From Gyrodactylus bullatarudis (taxonomy: Eukaryota; Platyhelminthes; Monogenea; Gyrodactylidea; Gyrodactylidae), in NCBI GenBank assembly GCA_012064415.1, contig SSNU01000006.1:186558-221806 (forward strand): a stretch of DNA of 35,249 nucleotides. Reading direction: 5' to 3'. The translations under genes were made by a program, and so were the position numbers. The notes beneath the pieces were generated by a model, which was not told where the DNA came from, made no database searches, and saw only the letters and a list, made by a program, of their open reading frames with translations. Position 1 is the stretch's first letter; each line of letters starts with the position of its first letter. This document shows positions 10,535 through 21,700 of this stretch, piece by piece.

Positions 10535-11289
10535 TAAAGTTGGTTGATATGAAGTTGGGAATCTATGATTTTTACAGAAATCTCGATAGTTTCATCAAGA
10601 ATTCGAATTTGTTGAAGATTTTCTGGAATTCTACTCATGCTGCCCACTTTTACCATTTGAAGAAAAAAATCTGGAAAAAAATTATTTCTATGAAAAATAT
10701 GGCCATTTTTCAAATTCCCATTTGGCGCCAAAATCCCATTTTTTTGAACTTTTGAGCTGAAAATTTTTGTTGATTTGAAAGTGTGAGGCTGATCGAAAGA
10801 GTTTTTTCAGGATTATGATTAGACATGAAAGCTGACTAGCACTGTCAAGTTATCGACAGTTACCCCATTTTCTAGAGATTTTGAATTATCGGAATTTCAT
10901 TGATTTTCAAGTAGTGAAAAAGATCGAAAAAACGAAATTCCGCTCCCAAAGGATAATTAGGTCAAGCATTCGATCAGATTCCGTTGAATTGATTTTCTTG
11001 TCTAATCTTAATCCTGAAAAAACTCTTTCGATCAGCCTCACACTTTCAAATCAACAAAAATTTTCAGCTCAAAAGTTCAAAAAAATGGGATTTTGGCGCC
11101 AAATGGGAATTTGAAAAATGGCCATATTTTTCATAAAAATAATTTTTTTCCAGATTTTTTTCTTCAAATGGTAAAAGTGGGCAGCATGAGTAGAATTCCA
11201 GAAAATCTTTAACAAATTCGAATTCTTGATGAAAATATCGAGATTTCTGTAAAAATCATAGATTCCCAACTTCATATCAATTAGCTTTA
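10535..11289. repeat. Foldback element copy 3 (291-bp arms)
   Basis: Left arm 10535-10825 and right arm 10999-11289 are inverted copies of equal length with a 173-bp spacer. The ends read TAAAG(C/T)T(A/G)(A/G)TTGATATGAAGTTGGG. Each arm contains TTTTGGCGCCAAA. Frames of about 70 codons read through both arms with the same residues, which is a palindrome effect and not evidence for a gene. A few arm differences exist, so it is slightly older than the identical pair at 8725-9467. Confidence 0.8.
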
Positions 11290-12174
11290 CATCAGGAATC
11301 CTGATTCAGGATGTCATAAGTTATTACTCAAAACTAGGACTTCGAAAATTACTATTTGGTCTATTTTAAACTATAGATAAAGGACTAACTGAGATTTAAT
11401 ATCAAGAAGAAAAGTCTGCGTATCTAATCCCATTTTGAAGGCAGCTGGTATTTATTTAAAATCTTTATTTATTTATCTTTCATTAAAATCAGAATAATAT
11501 TTAAACAAATTGATGACACAAGATTTGAATATTTTGATAAAAATTTCTATTTTTAACCTTAAAATCCCTTGAATTTACTTTAACCAGTTTATGAGATCAT
11601 ATTTTTTAAATTTTATTACTATTTTAATCAGGGCAGAAAAATTGCTAGATTTGCTTTTTTGGATATGATGGATAAATTTTCTATTCGATTTAGTCAGTAT
11701 CGTTCTTTCTTCTCTAAACTTTCTGATCGTCAAAGAAATTAAGCTATGAAATGTAATGCCCCATTTTTGCTACAAAAGGTCTACATTTAATAAAAATTAA
11801 TATTTTAGTTAAACTTCTTCATCCTTATTAATAAGGCCTCAAGAAATATGACCTAAAAATTCATTTATATGCGCAAAAAATATGTTCTATCGATTTTCTA
11901 TATAAAGAGCATATACTACTTTTAAGTTATTTTTGAGAGAAAAATTTTCACTATAGAATTTTCTAGTAATTAATATAGTGGTCGAATTAATATTTGAGGC
12001 ACTTCTAATATTTATGATTCACTATTTATATTACACAATATATTTTTCAAGTCAAGGCCATTCGATTCATAGAAAAATTTTCTATCGAATGATACCTAGA
12101 TGAAGTTGTGACCTATCAAAACTTTTCTAGTAAAGGTAAATATACTATTTTTCATTGAAATTGAAAAAATTTAA
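11290..12174. other. Gene-free AT-rich stretch
   Basis: No gene, RNA or repeat arm is seen; all frames are short. Confidence 0.5.
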
Positions 12175-12335
12175 CTAGAAATATTTCGTTCTAGGTGCTT
12201 AGGTCGTATATCCCACAGAACGTCATAATTGGTAATGGATTAGCCCATGTCGCTGAATGTTACAGCTTACTAATGGATCTCACCGAGACTGGTACGAAAG
12301 AAACTTACAAAGCATTTAGAAATAATTCAAGTATA
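12175..12335 (-). repeat. Dispersed repeat R1, first half, next to the ribozyme
   Basis: The segment matches about 32090-32250, sharing AACTAGAAATATTT, TCTAGGTGCTTAGGT, AATGGATTAGC, GAATGTTACAGCT and GAGACTGGTACGAAAGAAAC. On the minus strand it directly follows the hammerhead, so it may be the body or tail of a tRNA-headed SINE. The copy at 32 kb has no ribozyme. Confidence 0.6.
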
Positions 12336-12405
12336 CTAATATGGTAGACATATACGCGCGTTTCGTCCTTTATCAGTATGTCGGACTCATCAGTATGCCA
12401 CAACC
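12336..12405 (-). ncRNA. Hammerhead ribozyme (type I layout)
   Basis: Reading the minus strand, the core box CUGAUGA is the complement of 12387-12393. Helix II is GUCC paired with GGAC (four Watson-Crick pairs) around a 14-nt loop. The second core box GAAA is the complement of 12361-12364. A short helix III (A-U, C-G, G-U) leads to a GUC triplet (complement of 12347-12349), with predicted cleavage between 12347 and 12346. Helix I pairs UGUGG..UA with UACCAUA, leaving a two-base CA bulge. All invariant core residues are present. A tRNA-like segment lies immediately upstream on the same strand. Confidence 0.78.
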
Positions 12406-12455
12406 AGGGATTTGAACCTCGGGCCTCTCGCATTGTAGACCAATGCTCAATCCAT
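12406..12455 (-). mobile_element. tRNA-like SINE head (degenerate)
   Basis: On the minus strand GCATT-GGTCTAC-AATGC forms a five-pair anticodon-like stem with a seven-base loop. It is followed by GAGAGGCCCGAGGTTCAAATCC, whose GGTTCAAATCC fits a pol III B box and the T loop. Position 33 is not U and the acceptor stem is not closed, so this is not a functional tRNA. A tRNA-derived SINE head is the best reading. The gypsy pol frame runs straight into it. Confidence 0.6.
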
Positions 12456-12462
12456 ACATAGC

Positions 12463-13920
12463 ACCTCTTGCCGGATGGTTACTGTGCAAAGCTTCTAATA
12501 TAACCGTTCTCAATGGTTTAGGAACAACCACTCTATCACCAATGTACACTACACCATCCTCTACGTACAGGTCCTCCTTGAGCTGACTGAGCTCTCTCAC
12601 TGACTTAGTATTGCCCCTCCACTTGCTTTGGATTACTTTAATTAACATACAATATATCTGATCGTCCGTTTCTTTGATAGCTTTTAGGAGCGTTTCATGG
12701 GAGCCATCCGGATACACTAAGTTGACTTGTGGCACTACCAGGAATTCATCATCCATGTCAACATCCTCATGCTTTATACCTACTCTTGACAGGGCATCTG
12801 GCAAGGACATTCTTTCACCTTCTCTGTACTTGATTTCATAATTGAATAACGACAACCAGTGTCTCCATCCATCAACCCTCGAGGAGACCCGTCTGTTTTC
12901 CGGATGGTCAGAGAATATGTATTGCAGTGGACTGTGATCCGTCTGAATGACAAACTTTTTGCCAATCAGGTACCTGTAGAACTTCCGGACACCGTATACT
13001 ACAGCTAACGCTTCCCGCTCCAAATTGGAGTACCTTTTTTCAGCTGGCTTGAGTAGTCTAATTGAGTAATGGATGACCTGTTTCATTTCGGGATCATTCG
13101 AGATGACTGCACCCAGGCTTAAGTACACCATCTTGTTCGGATCAAATATCATGACACTTGCCTTGGCAATTCTGGTCAACACTGTCTCAAGGGCATTCGT
13201 ATACTCCTGACACCAATGCCATTCCACATTCTTTTGTAGTAGTCCAAATACCTTGCTCAGTACCGGCGAATAGTTCTGGCACATCATACCATAATACTGT
13301 AACATACCTAATAGACTCTGCAATTGGGTCTTATTGGTGGGTGCAGCTAACGATCTAATTTTGGAAATTTTGGTTGAATCAGGTAGGACCTTCCCATTCT
13401 CAATGATGAATCCCATAAATTGAATTTTCTCACTACATTTCTGAAGCTTCATCAAGTTGATTTTGAAACCATGGGTTTTCAGCCTATTGCAAACCATGTC
13501 ATAGACTTCATCATGCTCTGCCACCGTTCGTCTACGAATTATAATATCGTCCTGAAACACTGCCATCAGAGGTATTCCAGCCAATGCTCTCGTCATGACT
13601 TCCTGGAATATCCTTGGGGCTGCTGATAATCCGAATTGTAACTTGGTGAATTGGAAGTAACCCAAATGCGTTGATATGCACGTCAAGTACCTCGACTCCT
13701 TTTCTAAGAGGCAGGATCAATGAACAAATTAGCTGTCCTGTGATATCCACTTGTGAGCCTAATCTCACCGCTTTTCATATGTGCGATTGATAGAGGTGCA
13801 GACATGATAGGATTATCTACTGGTTCAATGATACCAGCCTTCAGCCATTCCTTAAGAGTCGATTCAACTTTTGGCATGAGTGAGACAGGTACATTCTTAT
13901 GATGAAATATTAAGTTCCGT
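12463..13920 (-). pseudogene. gypsy pol: reverse transcriptase and RNase H, truncated
   Basis: The reverse transcriptase begins in one frame with VESTLKEWLKAGIIEPVDNP (about 13870-13810). After a break it continues from 13686 with FQFTKLQFGLSAAPRIFQEV and the catalytic block MAVFQDDIII (FQDD in place of YxDD). RNase H follows (EREALAVVYGVRKFYRYL, VIQTDHSPLQYIF), then ALSRVG. The first RNase H segment reads MVYLSLGAVISN, where a DAS-type catalytic Asp is expected, so RNase H is probably inactive here. The last pol-like residues are LEALHSNHPARGAMYG; the following 25 residues come from the tRNA-like sequence. The product would be a non-functional fusion. Confidence 0.85.
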
Positions 13921-14093
13921 TTATCAATCTCACGTGCTAATCTGAGGCTAGCGCTGAAAGAGCCACCATTGATTTGACTGCATCAGAGATAATGAAATAC
14001 CCAACACCTCACACGTTTGCCGATTTAGAATAAATTTCTCCAGCTCTGTTACCAGGAAGGAACACACACAACTGACCCCATCGTAGCTTATGC

Positions 14094-14372
14094 TTAGGTT
14101 TCTGACGATACCAGACACTTTGACCATACTTCCATCAACTCCACTAATATGAACCGACGCTGACAGGGCCTCACATTCAAATGAATTAAATTAACTGAAC
14201 TGCCGCTATCTACCAAGAACTGCATGTTGATCTTATATGCCGTGTTGATCTCAATTTCTACATACTTCAGGGGACAAAGACATGAATAAAGTGCATTATG
14301 CTTTATTGACATCTCAGACAAATTGTTTTCAACCACCACTTCATCTACTTCATTAACTTCGGGTTCTTGCAA
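14094..14372 (-). pseudogene. gypsy aspartic protease region
   Basis: The 92-residue frame contains INMQFLVDSGSSVNLI, the retropepsin active-site signature with DSG. It follows the gag zinc knuckle and precedes reverse transcriptase, as in Ty3/gypsy. The frame ends too early for a complete protease, and it is not in frame with pol, so it is decayed. Confidence 0.75.
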
Positions 14373-14381
14373 TCACTTGCA

Positions 14382-15058
14382 TAATGGCCTTTCTTCTTAC
14401 ACTTTCGACATGTCGCATACTTTTTGATGCATTCTGGGTGATATTCCTTCTTCTTGCAAGTCAAACAGAAGGGATTCTTCCTCGAGTATCTCGTGCTAGC
14501 CATCATGGCATTGACTTCGGGCTGCTCATTGGGTTTAAGTCTGATTGCTCATTATCAATTTTCTTCTCCAGGGCCTCTATTTTCTTTATGACCACTTCAA
14601 GCGACACCGCCTCATCCAATTCAGTGACTCTGGACACGATTTTGTGGTTATCCAAACCCCTCATTATCTGGGTAATGATTTGTTCATCCGTAACCTTTGC
14701 CAGTGCAGCCGCCTCCATAAGAGCCTCTATATACTTTTTGAAGGGCCGTCCATCCTGTTTAATGTCAAAAAAGGCTGTTCTAGCCGACCATATGAAAGGG
14801 ACTGGGCAAATATACGTTCTCATAGCTGCTACAAAATCTGGCCATGATACATCATCCAAATCATTCTCACCAGGGTATACAGCCCTGACCTTGTGAACCG
14901 ATGAAACATCTAACATTTGAACAGAATTTGTCAATTTTGGCCTCATCTTTAGTGACTTTAGCCACCTTGAACATCCGGGCAACTGTCCACATAAAATGAT
15001 CAAAGTCCCTCAACGAATCAGGAATAATCAGGGTCTTATCTGAGCTCCATGTCGCCAT
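14382..15058 (-). pseudogene. gypsy gag with CCHC zinc knuckle, frameshifted
   Basis: Gag starts at ATG 15058 (MATWSSDKTLIIPDSL). Homology passes into a second frame at about 14900-14930 (RAVYPGENDLDDVSW onward), which shows one frameshift. The retrotransposon capsid-like part includes FFDIKQDGRPFKKYIEALME. After another frame change, the zinc knuckle CRKCKKKGHYASDC (CX2CX4HX4C) lies at about 14430-14385, preceded by CLTC...HPEC. Gag would package element RNA; this copy cannot make it intact. Confidence 0.8.
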
Positions 15059-15751
15059 GTTTTAGTTGAGAAAAAGAACACGTGAGGATGAGGTTAAATA
15101 CAAATTATATATTGTACCAGTTTTCTATACATTTAAACAACTTAATACTTTATACATAAATGTGATTGTTTATATAATTAACTGCACCAAATCACTATAT
15201 TTCAAGCGTTATATGTCAAAGCTCATTCGAAAGAATACTAGTTCAACTTTCAGAAAAGTGGTCAATAAATTTATTTCAGTTTCTTTAAAACAGAATCATG
15301 GCTTGAGAAAGTAACCTGTCCCATATATGACCCGCTCGGGCTTAAAAGGTTAAGTGACATGGGAAATTTGAATATCATGAAGTTTCACGTCATTGTCTCA
15401 GTAAGAACCATCCTGATTGATCAATTCAACAAAATACACATAGAAAAAGGAAATATGTCCTATTATATATGCTCTTTTAATATATGCACTAACGACTCTT
15501 TAGCCCTTACCCCCAAAGCAATTTAAAAAATCACATTGTGTTTAGATTAAAAAGTATACCTGGATTTTAAAATATGCTTCTTATGCATTTTTGAGGCCCT
15601 ACTTATTACTAAATGCCTTTTTTGTATTGAGATTCAGAATCATGAGAAACCTTGAAAAACCAAGAAAAAAATTTTCTAACAAACTTCTACTAGAAGTTAA
15701 ACTTGCCTTTTCTTGTCTATTTTATAGAATGTCTTTTTTGTCTGAAGAAAA
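15059..15751. other. Upstream flank of the gypsy copy, no LTR recognised
   Basis: This should contain the gypsy leader and 5' LTR in the minus orientation, but I find no second copy of it in the window, so LTR boundaries cannot be set. A GC-richer island occurs at 15312-15353 (listed separately). No gene is seen. Confidence 0.4.
15312..15353 (-). mobile_element. Possible piggyBac-like terminal repeat
   Basis: Read on the minus strand the segment begins TTAACCTTTTAAGCCCGAGC and continues to GGGTCATATATGGGACAGG. A TTAA followed by CCTTT and a CCCG...CGGG-like patch is typical of piggyBac-family ends, which insert at TTAA. Only one end is seen, with no transposase. Confidence 0.25.
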
Positions 15752-15870
15752 CTGACGAAAATAAAGCTTTAGTCACCAAAAAAAATCTTTCGTTCGTTCT
15801 TAGCAGTTCTGCAGGTCAGCAGTCTAAAAATATCTTCGAGAAAATCAGCCAACTTATATCTTCCAAGATA
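15752..15870 (+). repeat. LTR-like fragment related to 4200-4310
   Basis: Shared words are AATAAAGCTTTA.TCACCAA, CTTTCGTTCGTT, a TCAGCA patch and AAATCAG.CAACTT, in the same order and spacing as at 4200-4310. It is a diverged partial copy of the same LTR. A 64-codon frame across it (15703-15897) is not a gene. Confidence 0.55.
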
Positions 15871-17551
15871 GTATTTATGTGTTTTTTCGAGATATGATAT
15901 AATAAAACTCTGAAACTTATTTATCGAACTACTTTAAAGTAAGTAGACATTTATGAAGAAAAGTATTATGTATTCTCAGATATCTTTCCCGAGCGATTCT
16001 TCCTATAACTGGTTAGAAAAGTATTTTTTTTTATTTTCTGTTCAAATTTAAAATTAAAACCTAATTTCTAACACTCAGTTCAGATTTTTCTTCAAGTTTA
16101 TTTACTAAGATCTATTTAGTCTGTCTTTTTATGATTTTTCATGTTTTGAATGAACTAAGCTTAGAAAACCTGTTCAGGTGCTGATTTATTTGTAAGTAAT
16201 TGCAGTACAATACCGAATTTTCTACAAATTGTGATGAAAGACTCATACAGTGATTCACTTAATATTAAGACAAAATGTACTCTGATGTGAAAGTATTCTC
16301 AAAGAAAGCTTGCAGTTTTATGTCTTTTTAAATATTTGATAAACTATCAATCAAAAAAATCTTTATAAAATATTAGTAAAAGTCTCATCAACCAAAGAAC
16401 CTTCGAACCCATCAGAGGACAGAGGTTGCCTAAAATAAGTGATTAAGTTCGATGAGGTTAACTATCGTGTTAGAGAAGATAGTATTCTGATAAAATCAAT
16501 CAACTAGAGATTGCATTATGGATCAAAACAATTTCCTTTAGAGATACTCTAACTGTAGTTTTGTACTAGAAAATGTGAATATCATTTCTTGCTGATGAAG
16601 AATTGACAACTTGTGAAAATTATGGCTTTCAGACTAGAGAAAAAAATTACAGATATTAAATTCTTAAGCTGTTTTAAAACATTTTTCCTTTCTTATGTCA
16701 AGATGATATTACGTATGTATTAGCATTATCTTTATCTCTGAATATTCACTTGATTTCCTTTAGATGATTCATCGATCTTAACAAAATACAATAAATTATT
16801 TTTAGATATTCGTAATCAGCTTGAATATGTGAACAACATATCTAAATCTCATTAGTTTCACACAGTGTAATTAATAATTTAGAAAGGGTTAAAATTAACT
16901 TTTCTCGGACTGATTTTAATTAAGAAGCGGAAAATAAATAATCTTTTTTGTTATTTTATAAGACAGATATTGAATGAATAATATATTTCTTGGGAAATTT
17001 TTCAAATTTGATAATAAACAAAATCCCCAGAGCTTGTTTCATTTTCTTCGTTAAAGTTTAATGGAATTCGTATGACGGTCATCTCAGAGATTGTAGCTCC
17101 TTCAAGTTGTGACGGAGATAGATTCAAATTCTATGACCAAATTAAATTATTTGATATTAATAAACTTAGTATTTATAATAATATTTATTAGAACTTAATA
17201 AGTCAAAGTTTTATTATAGAACTAATTTTAGATCATTTTCTGCTGAATCTGAAGTAATCTTAGATGATGTTATGATTTTCACAAAAATTTCATTTTTCAT
17301 CAGAGTCTCAGAATTTCTGGAAGCTGATTCAAAAGGCTATTCAAAAGAGAAAATTAATAAATTACGATGATCCGAAATCAACAAAAAAATTTCGTTTTAA
17401 AGCTTGAATTAATAAAGTATTCCTACAAAAAAGTATTTTTCGAATTTTTTCTCTTAAATCGAGAATACTGTAGAAATAGGTTTAAAATCTAAACTAGATA
17501 TAATGAATCAATAGATGCTGATGAATAATCAGTCATGATAGGACCTGATAA
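15871..17551. other. Gene-free AT-rich stretch, faint foldback remnant
   Basis: No gene is seen. About 17265-17420 shares the words ATGATTTTCACAAAAATTTCA and TTTCATCAGAGTCTC with the foldback family at 8.7-11.3 kb. The Penelope reverse transcriptase expected upstream of 17552 is not detectable. Confidence 0.4.
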
Positions 17552-17920
17552 ATAAGTCCGAAGCTGAGGAAGAAAGGAGTTATTTATCTCTTAACCTATT
17601 CATGTGGTTCAAAGTATGTCGGTCAAACATCGAGAAAATTAAATAAGAGATTAAAGGAACATTTGAGGCCCAAACACAACAGCGCAACGCAGTATCATCT
17701 CCATGAGATGGGAGATTTAACCAATGAGGGAAGTTTCGCCATCCTCTACCAAGTCGACCAAAGCCTATCTTGTCGTGCAAGGGAAAAGGATTTATCAAGT
17801 GCGGATTTACCAAATTTTAGTTCAACTCAAAATACAAGTCTAAATCAAACTGAAAATCAAGAGAAGTTGACTGTAGCCAATAATCACCCTACAAGTCCAC
17901 AGTTCAGTCCTATAAACTAG
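17552..17920 (+). pseudogene. Penelope-like element, GIY-YIG endonuclease fragment
   Basis: The frame is open from after a stop at 17549 to TAG at 17918 (122 codons). It reads GVIYLLTYSCGSKYVGQT then SRKLNKRLKEHLRPKHNSAT and YHLHEMG, fitting a GIY-YIG nuclease (VIY...YVG, then the R...RLKEH helix with its catalytic-type Arg). The Cys at the hairpin, the Q-T-S-R turn and the NSA..HL patch are typical of the endonuclease domain of Penelope-like retroelements. The reverse transcriptase is missing, so the copy is 5'-truncated. The tail after residue 75 is low-complexity (Asn, Thr, Gln, Ser). A shared end repeat follows downstream. Confidence 0.75.
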
Positions 17921-18240
17921 CGTAGAGTTTGAAAAATGTGAAAAACCCAAGAATTTGTCAGTCAAAATATGGTGAGTTCTATTAAATTTGAGAAAATCAA
18001 ATTAAAATTTTTTTTTATCACAAATTTTCCCCATTATCTCTGAAACTGAGAACAATATCAGGATTCTGAGAACAGATTTGGAATCAGCAAAAAATTTTGA
18101 TCTTATTTACTTTTTCAAAAGACCTTTAAAAAATTCCCATGACCACCAGTGTTATCTGATTTAATGTTTCGAAATTTGTACTTATATGGCATGTGTCACA
18201 CTGATGAGTATACCCGAAATATAGGCCTTATTTGTGAAAT
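17921..18240 (+). mobile_element. Penelope 3' region with shared end repeat
   Basis: After the endonuclease stop, about 18150-18240 matches the arms of the 4809-5089 palindrome and the 34034-34150 fragment (shared TATATGGCATGT, ACTGATGAG, CCCGAAAT, TTATTTGTGAAATAA). This ties the repeat to the Penelope element and suggests it is its terminal repeat. Confidence 0.6.
18196..18237 (+). ncRNA. Hammerhead-like motif in Penelope 3' region
   Basis: The fold parallels 5017-5059: stem I UCACA (18196-18200) with UGUGA (18233-18237), CUGAUGA (18201-18207), GAAA (18216-18219), a short stem III AUA/UAU and an AUU triplet ending at 18232. Stem I and both core boxes are kept although stem III has changed, which hints at selection. 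Helix II is again very weak. Confidence 0.42.
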
Positions 18241-18767
18241 AACTAGCATCATCTTCTTTCTTTATTCAATGCTGATTAAAAGTTAATACTGTAACATATC
18301 TGGATTTGATTTCTGAGTCTTCACAATGAGTCCTTGATTGACCACTGAGAATATTTTAGAAGATATTCGACACTTTAATCCTCTTCACTTATTTTTGATT
18401 CAGTTATTGTATTACTATTAGTTGATTAGTATTGTATAAGTACAATATAAAACTTATTCAAAGAATCATGAGATTTGTAGAAACACACAATACACCTCAG
18501 TCATCTAATATATTATTAGATGGACAAATAGAAGTTGATCATTTGAAAGAGATTGATTATAATAATTATTATATAATTATTCTGAAATTTGTAACATATT
18601 TCTTTTTTTGAAATTCAAATTTTACATTAAACCTTTTGAATGAAATAATGTTTCATATTATTCTCAATTTGTGAATAAGAAACTTTAAATGAGTAAAATA
18701 TAATTATAAAACTCACATTTTGATCCAAATTTATTCCATAGGTGTCAACCAAGCCATCTTTGTTCAT
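18241..18767. other. Gene-free AT-rich intergenic stretch
   Basis: No gene is seen. A poly(A) hexamer for the minus-strand gene that follows lies at 18730-18735 (AATAAA on the minus strand). Confidence 0.5.
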
Positions 18768-21700
18768 CTAAATAAATTTCACTTGTAGTTCATCAAATGG
18801 ATTTTTCCTGAATTTAATTACAGTAGCTAGCAATAAATAAAATAGCTCCAACCTGTGAGCAATACAAATAGTACTATGTTTTTTTGCCAGCAAAATAAGA
18901 GATTGATAATTTCATCTTGAGGAACTTACAATGAATAAAAGATTTTCTTTATCCTCGAGGATTCTGTTAGCTCTCTCCGGATAGTATTTTTCGGCTTTTC
19001 CGATAAAAAAGAATTCGATGCATAATTTGGATTGGAAACTTTTCTGGCAAAATTTACATTTTAAGTTGCTATTGGTTTCAATGCCAGCTCCACAACAAGT
19101 GCACTCATGCCAAATGAAAGATTTGTCGATGCATATTTTTTCAACTTTGACTATAATGAAGTGGATTAATCAAACATCAACAACTTACCATTTTTCATAC
19201 GAATAATCATCATGAGATTGGGAAGGACTGGATCGGACAGAGCATTCTTCAGAGTGACTCTAGACATCTCTGAACTTTCCCTCTTTGTTAAAGAAGCAAA
19301 GCTCAATTGATCAGCAATGAGGGGATCTGGTTATTGAAAAAATTACTTTGCGATAGATTAAATTGATTTTAATTCTTATACGGTTAATAATTTCTATTCT
19401 AATTGGACAACTCTTTAAACATTTTTCCCATCATATAGTGACTAGATTCTAGTCTTATCACTGAGGAAGACGATTTTCAAATCATAATTCTGTAAATCTT
19501 TTAATTTAAAGGGTAAAACTTACATTTATGATCAATAAACTTAATGTTTACAGCTTCAATGTTGGAGAATTTCTCAATGTTTAGTGCTGAAAGCGTTGAA
19601 ATCCTGTGTGCGACAAGGTTTAAAAAATACGGCTCTTTCAAAGTTCTCACAATGGATATACAAATCGGGTCTTCTTTGACATTCTCTAAATCAATGTGAT
19701 GCCCGTGAAGAATCTGTTCAACGATCCAGCTTTGATAGGACAACTAAAGATGATACTATATAGTAGTTATCTTTTTCGACTTGATACTGTAATTACATTT
19801 CTTTCAAATTAATACGAAAAATATGATATAAAATACTCGAAGCTCAGAAAATTTATATAATTTCTCAGAACTAATTTTATTTCAATTATCAAGATCTGCA
19901 TTGAAATCTGGTTATTTAATTTTCGATAACCTGATAAAAAATCTAAGATTTCTATACAAGTCATGAATTCCCTGTCTTTAGATAGTGCATTCAAAATTAT
20001 TATGTAATATATATAAAATAAAAGAAATCAACTAACTCGAGTGAGGAAATGGACATTGATAGAACATCGGGATTTTCTTTTGAGGTTGAGCTAGGTAAAG
20101 GATTGATAAGATTATTGGGATTTTTAATAAAACATTCAACTTGCTAGAATATATGCGCTGCGCAACTTGCAACACAAAGAATTAATAAGAAACCCCCGTT
20201 CCCTCTTTTAAACAGGTTTTTAATTGAAGTAGATTTAATTTGAATATAACCATCCATATAACAGTCATAGGTTTATATACTTAGATAGCTATCTATAGTC
20301 AAACCAAGCTAGATAAACCGATAGGATTGCTTTAAATTTTAAATATTATTTAAGTTTGTTCAAATGATGATCACCACTGAAGTAGGTACTTGACTTTCTC
20401 AGTATAGAAACATCCGAAAGAGACTTTGGAAAAAGGTTGGTTATGTTCCAATTAAAGCTGCTTTTGTTAATATATTTTAGATTATTCACTCCTTGAATGC
20501 TAGAAATCCGCATGTGTCTTTTTATTTGACTCTTTTACATAACTCAGATAATTATTTTCTTTTTTTATTTAGCCCTTCATGTCCTAAATTATTATTTTTC
20601 ATCACAAACGAGGAAATTTGCAACCTTACTAAGCTTACCTTACGCTGATTCAGAATCTGAATTCCCTTTTGAAAGCCGACGTATCCTTTCAAAGATAATA
20701 GATAATTTTTGGCTCTAAAACCAGTTATCTTCTAAGCTATTGCATATTTAAAATCTATGAATAATACATAATTTTGTAACTAAATAAATTTCCTTTCTAA
20801 TGAAAGGTGAAAAAAGTATTTTAAGTATCTTACACTTCAAAGTGTCGACCAAGAAAGTGTTGTGTTCTATTGGTGGAACAATGGGACATGAAGGGTTAAG
20901 TAAAGAATCTCTCAACACTGACATTTTAATTGACACATGAACTGATTTAAATAACTAAATTAATCTATACCATTGATTCTTCTGGATAGAAGAAAACTCA
21001 CAGAATAATTCATAATCAAGGGTCTTATCTTGGTCATTGGCTTTAAAATGAAAAATTTCTCCAGTACATTGAACCTGACGCATAATGGTTCACTAATGGT
21101 TGATTTTTTTTCAGAAAATTTAAAGTTCTCAAAAATCCTTCGATCGTTCACAGTGAGATTGAAATGATTGTTTAGTATTTCGTTTTCCCAAAATAATTCC
21201 AACTCCTGATGAAAAGTTGCATGTGCGTGCGTAGGAAGTTCCTCGGAAATCTCCAAAAGTTTTTCTTCAATCGAGTAATATTGGAAACTTTCTTCTAGAT
21301 AAAAAACAGAACCAATTTCAAGAATTTCAGGAACTTCATGATTTTCCAGTCCAATAATTAGAAAGTTACCAAAATTAATTCGTAGAATAATTTTTTTCGG
21401 CAATTTACAAATGGATATGAATAAAATGTCTCCGGATGAGTTTTGGGTAACTTGAGTTTGTGGACATAACTGAGTTATTTGTGTCATGGATAAATTATTC
21501 ATTAAAAACCGTTTGTAACAATTACGTTTTGACTCCTGAGATTTTGGCCAGCAGTCGCATAGAATAATCATTTCTTCGTGTGAAAATTTCGAAATACAAT
21601 GAGGAATATTGGGATTTGTCAGAGTTTTAAGATCAAGCCATAAGAAATCGTAGAGTAGCTTATAATTCTCTTTTTGATAGGTTTTGTATGAACCGTGTAT

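Larger units (their letters stand above)
12463..15058 (-). mobile_element. Ty3/gypsy retrotransposon, truncated and decayed
   Basis: Minus-strand order is gag (15058-14503), CCHC knuckle (14500-14382), aspartic protease (14372-14094), reverse transcriptase and RNase H (about 13920-12470), which is the Ty3/gypsy order. The copy stops at the start of the integrase zinc-binding region (SNHPARGAMYG) and then joins a SINE-like sequence. Integrase core and both flanking LTRs are missing or unrecognised. Several frameshifts separate the domains. Its higher GC content and different codon use set it apart from surrounding DNA, suggesting a fairly recent arrival. Confidence 0.85.

Noticed and set aside
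10540..11275. Frames of about 70 codons on both strands of the 10.5-11.3 kb region with near-identical products
   Set aside because: Again a mirror effect of the foldback arms, AT-rich and without known domains.
12406..12455. A functional tRNA gene on the minus strand
   Set aside because: The anticodon-like stem and T loop are present, but position 33 is not U, the acceptor stem does not close and a ribozyme follows directly, so a SINE head is more likely.
14384..14896. 170-codon plus-strand frame opposite gypsy gag
   Set aside because: The minus strand carries the recognisable gag and CCHC sequence; the plus frame is its shadow.
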